A stretch of DNA of 64,000 nucleotides from Desulfurobacterium indicum (GTDB taxonomy: Bacteria; Aquificota; Aquificia; Desulfurobacteriales; Desulfurobacteriaceae). The number at the start of each line of letters is the position of its first letter. The stretch's first letter is position 1. The stretch lies in the NCBI RefSeq assembly GCF_001968985.1, contig NZ_MOEN01000006.1, positions 1-64,000 on the forward strand, read 5' to 3'. Shown here one piece after another: positions 45,011 to 56,750 of this stretch. Below the pieces are notes generated by a model. It saw only the letters and a list, made by a program, of their open reading frames with translations, was not told the origin of the DNA and made no database searches. Made by a program: the position numbers and the translations under genes.

Positions 45011-46207
45011 GTGAGGAAACTTCTTAGTATTACTGCAATTTTATTGATTTTTACAACCGGAAGTTATGGGGCTGTTTCTAACCTTGAGATTTACAGGGGC
45101 ATGTTTTTAAGAGAAACTGCTCATTTAAGGAAAACACCTCTGCATGAAGCGGTGTTGAGAAACGATTTTAATGAAGTAAAGAAGCTTGTTTCAAGTGGTT
45201 TTGATGTAAATGTTCGTGATGCTAAGGGAATGACGCCACTTGATTATGCGGTGGCTCTTGATGAGTCAAGAATCGTTCGATTTTTGTTGGATCACGGAGC
45301 AGATCTTAATCTTAGGGATTCACAAGGTTACCTTCCTATCCATTTTGCTGCAGAAAACGATGCCATTGATTCTTTGAAAATTATTGTAGAAAAAGGTGCT
45401 GATGTAAATAGCCGTGATCGTCTTGGATTTACACCGCTTCATAGAGCGGTTTTGAACGGTAATTTTGATGTTGTTAAGTACCTCATAAAAAAGGGGGCTG
45501 ATGTTAATTGTAAAAACTCAGGTGGTTATCAACCGATTCATTATGCTTCTATAAAGGATTATCCTGAAATTTTAAATTTCCTGATTTCTGCTGGAGCCAA
45601 TGTAAATGCTAAGAATTTTATGGGCTTTACACCTCTCCATTTTGCTGTTTATAAGGGAAACTTTGATGTTGTTAAGATTCTTGTAAATCATGGAGCTAAC
45701 GTGAACGAGAAAGATGTTCATGGCTGGACTCCACTTTTGAAAGCTATAATGAAGCACAGAGGCAAGATAGCTGTATTTCTTATTGATAACGGGGCTAATA
45801 TTTTTCTTGGAACCGCTCTTGGTGAAAAGCCGATCCATTTTGCTGCTGGAGAGGGAGAAATAAGTATTGTTAAGCTTCTTTTACAAAAAGGGGCAGATAT
45901 TAATGTTAGAAATAAAGCAGGCAACACGCCGTTACATTATGCTGTCTATATGAACAAGGTTAACATGGTTAAATTTTTATTGTCAAATGGTGCCGATGTG
46001 AATGTTCAGAATAAAGCAGGAGAGACGCCTCTTTACCTTGCGGCTAAAAATGGTAGTTACAGGATTGTGAAATTGTTGCTTGAATCGGGAGCCGATGCTA
46101 ATCTTAAAACGAAAAAGGGTCTTACTCCTCTTTCCATTGCTGCGATGAAAGGATATATTAATATAGTGAAGCTTCTTGAAAATCATGATAGAGCGGGGAA
46201 TATTTAA
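45011..46207 (+). CDS. Secreted ankyrin-repeat protein (11 repeats)
   Basis: A 398-residue protein starting at GTG 45011 (GAGGTG just upstream), with a signal peptide (RKLLSITAILLIFTTGSYG). Eleven 33-residue ankyrin repeats follow, each built on xTPLHxAVxxGxxxVVKxLxxxGADVNxK. They run from KTPLHEAVL to LTPLSIAAMKG with no other domain. It likely acts as a periplasmic binding scaffold. Bacterial ankyrin proteins next to peroxidase/catalase genes are known (AnkB/AnkA near katB), which fits the peroxiredoxin gene that follows. The partner is unknown. Confidence 0.85.
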   Translation: MRKLLSITAILLIFTTGSYGAVSNLEIYRGMFLRETAHLRKTPLHEAVLRNDFNEVKKLVSSGFDVNVRDAKGMTPLDYAVALDESRIVRFLLDHGADLNLRDSQGYLPIHFAAENDAIDSLKIIVEKGADVNSRDRLGFTPLHRAVLNGNFDVVKYLIKKGADVNCKNSGGYQPIHYASIKDYPEILNFLISAGANVNAKNFMGFTPLHFAVYKGNFDVVKILVNHGANVNEKDVHGWTPLLKAIMKHRGKIAVFLIDNGANIFLGTALGEKPIHFAAGEGEISIVKLLLQKGADINVRNKAGNTPLHYAVYMNKVNMVKFLLSNGADVNVQNKAGETPLYLAAKNGSYRIVKLLLESGADANLKTKKGLTPLSIAAMKGYINIVKLLENHDRAGNI

Positions 46208-46279
46208 AATAATTTTAAAGAAGGGGTTATGAAAAGGGGATTTGGAATTTTTTGGGAAGTAAAAATGTTGAAAAGTATA

Positions 46280-46331
46280 TTGACATTGATTTGCTCTTTT
46301 ACTAATATTTCTATTGCAAATAATTCTTATT
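46280..46331 (+). promoter_or_regulatory. Promoter of Sec-peroxiredoxin gene with A/T dyad
   Basis: TTGACA (46280-46285) and TAATAT (46303-46308) are spaced by 17 bases. AATAATTCTTATT (46319-46331) just downstream is an inverted repeat (AATAA/TTATT), loosely like a PerR box, and could make the gene peroxide-responsive. The promoter is well supported, the regulator is a guess. Confidence 0.7.
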
Positions 46332-46350
46332 ACCAATAAGGAGGTGGAGT

Positions 46351-46968
46351 ATGGCTCTGGTAGGACAGAAAGCTCCTGAGTTTGAGCTTCAGGCGTATGA
46401 CCCAACAACAGACAGCTACACATCAGTAAAGCTTGCCGATTATGTTCCTAACAATGATGGTAAGTTTCTGATTGTATGCTTCTATCCGGCAGATTTCACA
46501 TTTGTCTGACCAACGGAATTGGCTGCGGTCGCAGCTATGCACGAAGAGATTAAGAAGCGTGGTGCTGAAGTAATCGCAATCTCAACAGATACGGTGTTTA
46601 GTCACCAGATTTTCTGCAAGGTAGAGCCTCTTATGAAAGATGTTAAGTTTCTTCTTGCTGCTGATCCGACAGGAGAAACAGCAAGAAAGTATGGCGTTTA
46701 CATGGAAGATGCAGGTATTGCAAGAAGGGGAAGATTTATCATCAATCCTGACGGGGTGATTGTTGCCGAAGAGGTTCTCAATCCACCGGTTGGTAGGAGC
46801 GTTAAGGAACTTCTCAGACAGCTTGATGCATGGAAGTATGTTTATGAACATCCTGATGAAGCTTGTCCTGCAAACTGGAGACCTGGCAAGACGACACTCA
46901 AGCCCGGTCCGGACATTGCGGGTAATGTTGGAAGTGTGGTAACCATCGATGAAATTCTTTCAGAGTAA
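46351..46968 (+). CDS. Selenocysteine-containing 2-Cys peroxiredoxin (UGA at codon 53)
   Basis: Reads as a 205-residue AhpC/Prx1-type peroxiredoxin if the in-frame TGA at 46507-46509 is read as selenocysteine. The TGA sits exactly at the peroxidatic Cys: CFYPADFTFV-U-PTELAA, where the family has FTFVCPTE. Before the TGA lies MALVGQKAPEFELQAYD. After it come VIAISTDTVFSHQIF and the resolving Cys in EACPANWRPG (residue 172). A strong ribosome-binding site (AAGGAGGTGG) precedes ATG 46351. A hairpin with a GGTC loop follows the TGA at the distance known from bacterial SECIS elements. It should reduce peroxides rapidly. Standard gene callers will start it wrongly at 46519. The selenocysteine machinery genes are not in the window. 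Confidence 0.9.
46507..46540 (+). promoter_or_regulatory. Bacterial SECIS element with UGA-Sec codon
   Basis: After TGA (46507-46509), 12 bases lead to stem GCTGC (46522-46526), loop GGTC (46527-46530) and stem GCAGC (46531-46535), with possible extension by flanking bases. The apical GGUC lies 17 bases past the UGA. In E. coli fdhF, recalled from memory, an AGGUCU loop sits at nearly the same distance. SelB would bind this loop to deliver Sec-tRNA. Confidence 0.85.
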
Positions 46969-46989
46969 AAGGTTATTAGAACTTAATAA

Positions 46990-47023
46990 AGAGAGATGGG
47001 AACTAAACTCCCATCTCTCTTTG
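46990..47023 (+). terminator. Intrinsic terminator after Sec-peroxiredoxin
   Basis: AGAGAGATGGGA (46990-47001) pairs with TCCCATCTCTCT (47009-47020), a 12-base-pair stem with a 7-base loop, followed by TTG. It separates the peroxiredoxin from cydAB. Confidence 0.85.
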
Positions 47024-47072
47024 CTTTAAAGAGCAAAAAATTGAGATTACAACAAACTCCAAGGAGGATAAG

Positions 47073-48446
47073 ATGGACTTTCTCCTGACGCTATCCCGTC
47101 TGCAGTTTGCGATGACAGCCTTTTTTCACTTTATTTTTGTCCCTCTTACGCTTGGTCTTTCAACGCTTATTGCGATTATGCTCACCATTTATTACAAAAC
47201 GGGAAATGAAACTTACAAAGAGATGGCGAAATTCTGGACAAAACTTTTTGCCATTAACTTTGCTATCGGTGTGGCAACAGGTATTGTCCACGAATTTGAA
47301 TTTGGTATGAACTGGTCTGTCTATTCCCGTTTTGTAGGTGACATTTTCGGTGCTCCGCTTGCTTTTGAAGGATTGATGGCATTTTTCTTGGAATCAACTT
47401 TCATAGGTATTCTTATCTTTGGATGGGATAGAGTACCCCAAAAAGTTCACCTATTAGCTGCGTGGCTTACAGCTATCGGTAGTAACATATCTGCTTTCTG
47501 GATTCTTGTTGCGAACGGCTGGATGCAGCATCCTGTTGGTTCAAAACTTGTTGAAGGTCTTGCAGGGAAAAAAGCCGTTCTTACAAATTTTGCAAGCATC
47601 GTTTTAAATCCAGTTGCCGATACAAAGTTTATGCATACGATAACGGCTGGGTTTATCCTTTCTGCAATTTTTGTTTTGAGCATTAGTGCTTATCACCTTC
47701 TCAAAGGAAACAATATCGATCTCTTTAAAAAGTCAGCTTTTATCGCTATCGTGTTTGGTTTAATGGCTTCTGTTGCAGAGATGGGTATAGGACACGTTCA
47801 TACAATAGAAGTTGCAAAAGTTCAGCCCACAAAAATAGCAGCTGCCGAAGCTCTGTGGGAGACGAAGAAAGGTCCTGCCATTGCGATTGCTGCCTGGGCA
47901 GATCAGAAAGGTCAGCGCAACGTTTTTGAAATTCCTTCAATTCCGGGATCACTCAGTATGATGCTATACAATTCGCCATCTGCTGAGGTGAAGGGTCTTA
48001 AAGATCTTCAAAAGGAGTTTGAAAAAGTTTGGGGTCCTGGCAACTACATTCCTCCTGTAAACATTACTTTCTGGTCATTCCACCTCATGATATATCTCGG
48101 GATGTTCTTTGTTCTTCTCTTTGCTGTTGGACTTTTAAAGTTTAAGAATCTGGAAAACAGCAAGACATATCTTAAAATTGCTTTGTTCTCTTTGCCGCTG
48201 CCCTACATAGCAAACTGGCTTGGTTGGGCTATGGCAGAGGTAGGAAGACAACCGTGGATAGTCTATCCTCTTAACTGGAAGGACAATACTTCAGTGGCAC
48301 TTAAAACGGCAGAAGCCGTTTCAAAAATTACTAACTTTGAGATTCTCACAAGTTATGTGATTTTCCTCGTGATATTTACAGGTCTTGCGATTGCAGACTT
48401 TTACCTCCTTGCAAAATATGCTTCAAAAGCACCTGAAAATCATTAA
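47073..48446 (+). CDS. cydA: Cytochrome bd oxidase subunit I
   Basis: Quinol-oxidising, oxygen-reducing subunit of a high-affinity oxidase. The LSRLQFAMTAFFHFIFVPLTLGLS start includes the haem b595 His. GIVHEFEFGMNW, MGIGHVHTIEVAKVQPTKIAAAEALWE and the diagnostic GRQPWIVYPL follow. 457 residues, about nine helices, with a short Q-loop. GGAGG precedes ATG 47073. The oxidase protects an anaerobe from traces of O2 or supports microaerobic respiration. Confidence 0.96.
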   Translation: MDFLLTLSRLQFAMTAFFHFIFVPLTLGLSTLIAIMLTIYYKTGNETYKEMAKFWTKLFAINFAIGVATGIVHEFEFGMNWSVYSRFVGDIFGAPLAFEGLMAFFLESTFIGILIFGWDRVPQKVHLLAAWLTAIGSNISAFWILVANGWMQHPVGSKLVEGLAGKKAVLTNFASIVLNPVADTKFMHTITAGFILSAIFVLSISAYHLLKGNNIDLFKKSAFIAIVFGLMASVAEMGIGHVHTIEVAKVQPTKIAAAEALWETKKGPAIAIAAWADQKGQRNVFEIPSIPGSLSMMLYNSPSAEVKGLKDLQKEFEKVWGPGNYIPPVNITFWSFHLMIYLGMFFVLLFAVGLLKFKNLENSKTYLKIALFSLPLPYIANWLGWAMAEVGRQPWIVYPLNWKDNTSVALKTAEAVSKITNFEILTSYVIFLVIFTGLAIADFYLLAKYASKAPENH

Positions 48447-48464
48447 TCTGGCGGAGGTGTAGCT

Positions 48465-49670
48465 ATGAATTTTGATTTACAATCAATCTGGTTTTTACTT
48501 GTAGGGGTGCTTATTATCGCCTACCTTGTAACAGACGGTTTCGATTTTGGGGTTGGTATTTTGCATCCGTTTATTGCGAAAAATGACGTTGAAAGAAGAA
48601 CAATGCTTAACTCTATTGGTCCTGTATGGGACGGAAATGAGGTGTGGCTCATTACTGCAGGTGCGGCAGTTTTTGCTGCGTTTCCGGAACTTTATGCTGC
48701 ACTGTTTAGTTCTTTATACATAGCACTTTTTGTTGTTCTTGTTGCGCTGATAATGAGGGCGTGTGCTTTTGAATTTAGAAGTAAAGAGGAAAATCCATCA
48801 TGGAGAAACTTCTGGGATTGGATGGTGTTTTTTGGAAGTGCAGCTCCTGCTCTTTTGGTGGGGGTTGCAATTGGTAATGTTCTCGCCGGACTGCCAATAA
48901 TTAACAGTTTAACAAGAGGTGATTCACTTTCTGGTTTTGTGTACGCTGAAAAGTTCCCTGTTAGCTTTCTGAATCTTATCAATCCGTTTACAACTCACGG
49001 CCTTTACGGACTAATTGTTGGTGTAACGACATTCCTTTTCTTTACGCTTCACGGTGTTTCATGGCTTCTCTGGAAAACAGAAGGGACTATAACGGAAAGA
49101 GCAAAGTCAGTGGCTACAAAGCTCTGGTTTGCTTTTGTCGTTTTCTACGTTCTTTGTCTTGGTTTCGGTTATACGATATCTTTCAAAATTGGCGATGCTT
49201 CAAAACTTTCATTTTTAGGACTTCCTCAAAATCTTGTAGAGGCTATAAAACCTCACATAAACAATGGAGTTATAGAGCATGCACTTTTCAGAAGCATGCC
49301 ACTTGAGATTCTTATGATTATTGCAGCAGTTGTTTGTGCAGTTCTTTATTTCTTTTTCGTTCAGAAGTCTGACGGGAAAAGGGCTTTTCTATTCTCTGCT
49401 TTAACGGTTGCTTTTGCAACACTTGGTGCTGCTATTGGTGCTTATCCGTTTATGGTTCCGTCATCTCTTGGTGTTGAAAACAGCATTACCGTTTACAACG
49501 CTGCTTCAAGCACTTTGACTCTCACTGTTATGCTTATAGCAGCGCTCATTTTTGTTCCTATCGTTATTGCCTATCAGGTTTGGGCTTATAGAATCTTCCT
49601 CTTTAAGATTTCTCCGGAAAGCCTTGAAAGAGAGCTTAAGGCCGAAGGTGAAGAAGCAGAACTTTATTAA
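48465..49670 (+). CDS. cydB: Cytochrome bd oxidase subunit II
   Basis: A 401-residue structural membrane subunit. It begins LQSIWFLLVGVLIIAYLVTDGFDFGVGILHPF, with the conserved DGFDxGxG, then RRTMLNSIGPVWDGNEVWLI. It is about eight helices long. It has GGAGG upstream and lies 18 bases after cydA. Confidence 0.96.
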   Translation: MNFDLQSIWFLLVGVLIIAYLVTDGFDFGVGILHPFIAKNDVERRTMLNSIGPVWDGNEVWLITAGAAVFAAFPELYAALFSSLYIALFVVLVALIMRACAFEFRSKEENPSWRNFWDWMVFFGSAAPALLVGVAIGNVLAGLPIINSLTRGDSLSGFVYAEKFPVSFLNLINPFTTHGLYGLIVGVTTFLFFTLHGVSWLLWKTEGTITERAKSVATKLWFAFVVFYVLCLGFGYTISFKIGDASKLSFLGLPQNLVEAIKPHINNGVIEHALFRSMPLEILMIIAAVVCAVLYFFFVQKSDGKRAFLFSALTVAFATLGAAIGAYPFMVPSSLGVENSITVYNAASSTLTLTVMLIAALIFVPIVIAYQVWAYRIFLFKISPESLERELKAEGEEAELY

Positions 49671-49684
49671 TACCGGAGGTAACT

Positions 49685-49768
49685 ATGTGGTTTGTTCTTG
49701 CTATTATCTGGTATGTAGTGCTCACTATGGCAACGATTAAAATAGCTCAGGCGAAGTTAGAGGGGTAA
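49685..49768 (+). CDS. cydX: CydX-like small subunit of cytochrome bd (27 aa)
   Basis: A single-helix peptide (MWFVLAIIWYVVLTMATIKI...) beginning MW, as in CydX proteins (E. coli MWYFAW). It lies 14 bases after cydB with a GGAGG ribosome-binding site, and its stop is inside the following terminator. CydX stabilises the haems of CydAB in other bacteria. It is shorter than most (about 37 residues) and too short for usual gene callers. Confidence 0.8.
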   Translation: MWFVLAIIWYVVLTMATIKIAQAKLEG

Positions 49769-49779
49769 CCCTCTAACTT
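49754..49779 (+). terminator. Intrinsic hairpin after cydX
   Basis: AAGTTAGAGGG (49754-49764), GTAA loop and CCCTCTAACTT (49769-49779) form a perfect 11-base-pair stem overlapping the cydX stop codon. The U-run is weak, so genes downstream may be read partly. Confidence 0.7.
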
Positions 49780-49803
49780 CCACTTAACCTTTTGAGGTTG
49801 TGT

Positions 49804-50169
49804 ATGAAAGGGCTGAATAGAGATATAGAGGAGCTTTTGGATCAGGGATTGTCATTTAAAGATGTCCGGAAGCATCTGGAAAAGAAATATAAGAAAGAGC
49901 TTTCATTTACGGCCATTTCTTACTTTACTTACTTTTTTATTTTTGGATTTCCGGTTTTGATAGTTGCGGCTGTTTTTCTCAAGTTTGGAAACCTTACAGG
50001 AACTGCTTACTACATTGACAGGTTAATTCTTCTACTTGGTGCAATGGCAACCTTGAAAGGTTTTGTTGGACATTTTGTTTCTGTGTTTTTAAGAAGAGAG
50101 AAGTTTGAAGAGGAGTTCAAGAAAGTAAGACGTTTAAGGGAGGCAGATTATGGAAAAAGTTCAGGATAA
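49804..50169 (+). CDS. Hypothetical two-helix membrane protein
   Basis: A 121-residue protein from ATG 49804, which has a GAGG upstream. A short soluble N-terminus with a DQGLSFKDVRKHLEKK helix is followed by two membrane helices (ISYFTYFFIFGFPVLIVAAVFL and ILLLGAMATLKGFVGHFVSVFL) and a charged C-terminus (REKFEEEFKKVRRLRE). I do not recognise the family. It lies between cydX and a 32-residue membrane peptide, all on one strand, so it may serve the oxidase. Confidence 0.6.
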   Translation: MKGLNRDIEELLDQGLSFKDVRKHLEKKYKKELSFTAISYFTYFFIFGFPVLIVAAVFLKFGNLTGTAYYIDRLILLLGAMATLKGFVGHFVSVFLRREKFEEEFKKVRRLREADYGKSSG

Positions 50170-50248
50170 TACTTTAAGAAATCTTTTCTTTGCGATTTTC
50201 GGTGTTTATCTTCTTGTTCTTTTCTTAACTTCCATTTCAATGCTTTGA
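50150..50248 (+). CDS. Small single-helix membrane peptide (32 aa)
   Basis: MEKVQDNTLRNLFFAIF... has one hydrophobic helix and ends in SISML. The start ATG 50150 overlaps the gene before it and has GGGAGG about 8 bases upstream. A hairpin terminator follows at once. It may be an accessory subunit of the oxidase or of the preceding protein. I know of no family match. Confidence 0.55.
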   Translation: MEKVQDNTLRNLFFAIFGVYLLVLFLTSISML

Positions 50249-50276
50249 TTATGTGGGGGGCAACCCCCTTACATAA
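50249..50276. terminator. Bidirectional terminator between cyd-region peptide and serS
   Basis: TTATGT-GGGGGG and CCCCC-TT-ACATAA form an interrupted stem around a CAA loop. It lies 1 base before the serS stop codon on the opposite strand. Confidence 0.75.
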
Positions 50277-53979
<3,703 letters not shown>

Positions 53980-54046
53980 TTTTTGAATTGCCTCCTGAAT
54001 TAAAACGTAAGGAAAGTTTGCAGATACTTATTTTATCACAGAAACT

Positions 54047-55690
54047 TCAGCTTAATTTACACACCTTGTTTCGTCCCGATTCTTTCGCCATGTATAGAGC
54101 TTTATCTGCTCTTGCCAGGAGAGTATCTACGGTGTCTCCGTATTTATACTCTGCCACTCCAAGAGATATTGTTATTTTTCTGTCTATTGGGAATGTGTGA
54201 TTTTCTATTAGTTTTCTCAATTTTTCAGCAAATTTTACACCGCCTGTTATGTCTGTTTCTGGAAGAATAATTAAAAATTCTTCACCCCCGTATCTCCCGA
54301 AGATGTCTGGTCTTCTTATATTCTTCTTAATTATTTGAACTATTTCTCTTAGAATTTTATCTCCCATTAGATGTCCGTATGTATCATTTACTTCTTTGAA
54401 AAGATCTACATCAAAAATAATTACGGAGAGGGGATTGCCGTATCTTTGTGTTCTAATTATCTCTTTTTCCAGTTCTTCTAAGATTTTCCTTCTGTTGTAT
54501 ATGCCGGTTAGACCGTCTGTATCAGCCAGTTTTTTGATTTCTCTGTTTTTCTTTTCCAGCTCTTTCATAACAGTGTTGGCAAGGTGGATGAGCATTTCTA
54601 TTATCACATGTTGAATATCACTTTCTGTTTTCTGGTGATATAGACAGAATTTTTTAAAGTTTCTGCCTTTTCTTTTTTCATCTTTGTATTTTATTCCTAT
54701 GGCTGTTAGGGTGTGGTTCAATAGTATCGGTTTTTTTCTTCCAAATATTTCTCCGAATACAAATCCGCCGGTTGTTTCTCCTATGGATTCAAATGGAGAT
54801 ATTTCTATAAGTGTTTTTCTTCCGAGAAAGCTTTTTCTGCCAAGACATGAAAAAAGTATTACTTTATCAGGAGAGAATTTTGTCATTTGCCACCATAGGT
54901 TCCGTGATGCAAGGAGAATTTTTCTTTCGCCTCCCACTCCGAAATAGGCATATTCGCCTTCACGGAAATTTCCGGTGTAAGACATTGATTCGTCCTCGTT
55001 TATTCTTATACAGGCTCTTGCAACAAGGGTGCCCATTCTCCTTACCATAAGGGGAAAACATAGTGTAACAGCTTCGAGATTTTTTAAGAACATGTCTCCC
55101 AGATAGTGACGGTAGAATTCTATGACTGGTTTATCTTCTATTTCATAGATTCTGTTTTTGAAAGCTTTTGTTATTTTAAACTTTTTTTCAAGGTGTTTCC
55201 ATCCGAATGCATAGTCTCTGAAGGTTTCAATGCTTTCTCCTTTTATTGCCAGGAATACGATTCCTTCGGATATGACACGGTTCTTCGTGAAGACGAATGT
55301 ATTTACAAAGCCTTTTGGGTTGGAAGCTACACCACCTACCATCGGAGCTTCTGGGTATATTCTGCCAAATTGATTTAGATATTCTTCAATATTTCCATCA
55401 AGATCGCTGACCAGTGTTATTATTGCTTTTGGTTTGAAGCTTTTAAGTTTTGTTGCTGTTTTTGTTGCATGTTCTTTTGATAGGTTGTTCTCTTCTATAA
55501 GTAGATATTCGAGGCTTTTAAGAGGAAAAACCGATTTTACCGATTCATTTAGTATAGTACTGCCCTCTATTGAAGCGGCAGTTGTCATGCCGCATATAAA
55601 ATCGTAGTTATCAAGTTTTGATATAAGATTTTTTATTTCTTCTTTTGAGTATTTGTTAGCAAAAACGAGGATACCTTTACCGTTGCTCAT
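54047..55690 (-). CDS. FIST sensor domain – GGDEF diguanylate cyclase
   Basis: A 547-residue cytoplasmic protein. The first ~370 residues match FIST_N/FIST_C (GKGILVFANKYS..., YPEAPMVGGVASNPKGF, GFVFGEIFGRKKPILLNHTLT), a putative small-molecule sensor. A coiled linker (HLANTVMKELEKKNREIKKLAD) leads to a GGDEF domain (TDGLTGIYNRRKILEELEKE, DVDLFKEVNDTYGH, RYGGEEFLIIL) with an intact GG-E-E-F active site. It should make cyclic di-GMP in response to a ligand, possibly an amino acid. No EAL domain. Confidence 0.88.
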   Translation of the reverse strand: MSNGKGILVFANKYSKEEIKNLISKLDNYDFICGMTTAASIEGSTILNESVKSVFPLKSLEYLLIEENNLSKEHATKTATKLKSFKPKAIITLVSDLDGNIEEYLNQFGRIYPEAPMVGGVASNPKGFVNTFVFTKNRVISEGIVFLAIKGESIETFRDYAFGWKHLEKKFKITKAFKNRIYEIEDKPVIEFYRHYLGDMFLKNLEAVTLCFPLMVRRMGTLVARACIRINEDESMSYTGNFREGEYAYFGVGGERKILLASRNLWWQMTKFSPDKVILFSCLGRKSFLGRKTLIEISPFESIGETTGGFVFGEIFGRKKPILLNHTLTAIGIKYKDEKRKGRNFKKFCLYHQKTESDIQHVIIEMLIHLANTVMKELEKKNREIKKLADTDGLTGIYNRRKILEELEKEIIRTQRYGNPLSVIIFDVDLFKEVNDTYGHLMGDKILREIVQIIKKNIRRPDIFGRYGGEEFLIILPETDITGGVKFAEKLRKLIENHTFPIDRKITISLGVAEYKYGDTVDTLLARADKALYMAKESGRNKVCKLS

Positions 55691-55802
55691 TTTTCTCTCT
55701 CAGTTTTAAAATTCTATTTTATTATTTTAAAAGCTTTAGATGAAAAATCCAGAATCTCCTTTATTCGCACTTGTATATATCAATATCAATTATAATTATA
55801 TA

Positions 55803-56747
55803 TCATCTCTCCTTTTTTGCATAGTCGAGAATTTTTTTCATTCCTTCAGGTAGATCAATTTCAAACTCCATTCTTTTTTTAGTTGATGGATGATCAAATG
55901 CAAGGTAGTATGCGCATAGAGCATGCATATTCATTTCTTTTATATGTTTTCTAAGTGTTTCATCTTTTATCCTTGATAGTTTAAACCCGTAGATTTCGTC
56001 ACCCAGGAGCGGGTGTCCGAGATGAGACATGTGAACTCTTATCTGATGAGTTCTTCCTGTTTCTAACTTGCACCTTATGTCTGTAAAGTTAAGTTTTTCA
56101 AATTTGTTGATTACCTGATAGTTGGTTATGGCCTCTTTTGGCGAGGTTGTATTTGGGGAGAACTTCTTTCGGTTAAATTTATCTCTTCCTATTGGTAGAA
56201 CGATTCTTTCTTTATCTTTTTTTACTATTCCGTGTACGAAAGCTCTGTAAAATCTTCCGACACTTCTCCTTTTAAACTGTTCTATCAGGCTGTTTAGGGC
56301 ATTGTCGTTTTTTGCAATTACTAAGAGACCGGCCGTGTCTTTGTCTATTCTGTGGACTATTCCTGGTCTGATTGTTCCATTTATACCTTGAAGATCTTTA
56401 CAATGATATAGGATAGCATTAACAAGGGTTCCTGTATAGTGTCCCGGTGCAGGGTGAACTACCATGCCCGCCGGTTTGTTGACAACTACAACGTCTTTAT
56501 CTTCGTAAACGATTTCAACAGGTATGTTTTCAGGTTCTACGTTTAACGGCACCGGTTCTGGTATTTCGAAATTTACAATATCGTCCTCTTTAACCTTGTA
56601 TGAAGGTTTTTTTATGATTTTTCCGTTTACACTTACTTCTCCATCTTCTATAAGAAGTTTTGCCTGGTTTCGTGAGATATCTGCGATGTTGGAAAGAAAA
56701 ACATCGAGTCTCTTTTTATTGTGTTCATTTGTGACTTTTACTTCCAT
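55803..56747 (-). CDS. rluD: RluD-family 23S rRNA pseudouridine synthase
   Basis: A 314-residue enzyme with an N-terminal S4 RNA-binding domain (KRLDVFLSNIADISRNQAKLLIEDGEVSVNG) and the catalytic RIDKDTAGLLVIAKND motif with Asp. ETGRTHQIRVHMSHLGHPLLGDEIYG follows. It modifies uridines in helix 69 of 23S rRNA in E. coli, but exact targets here are inferred. It starts 3 bases after mutS. Confidence 0.92.
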   Translation of the reverse strand: MEVKVTNEHNKKRLDVFLSNIADISRNQAKLLIEDGEVSVNGKIIKKPSYKVKEDDIVNFEIPEPVPLNVEPENIPVEIVYEDKDVVVVNKPAGMVVHPAPGHYTGTLVNAILYHCKDLQGINGTIRPGIVHRIDKDTAGLLVIAKNDNALNSLIEQFKRRSVGRFYRAFVHGIVKKDKERIVLPIGRDKFNRKKFSPNTTSPKEAITNYQVINKFEKLNFTDIRCKLETGRTHQIRVHMSHLGHPLLGDEIYGFKLSRIKDETLRKHIKEMNMHALCAYYLAFDHPSTKKRMEFEIDLPEGMKKILDYAKKER

Positions 56748-56750
56748 TCT

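Noticed and set aside
46519-46968. Separate 149-residue peroxiredoxin gene starting after the TGA
   Set aside because: It would lack the N-terminal half and the active-site residue. The strong ribosome-binding site and homology begin at 46351, and the frame is continuous apart from the Sec-type TGA.
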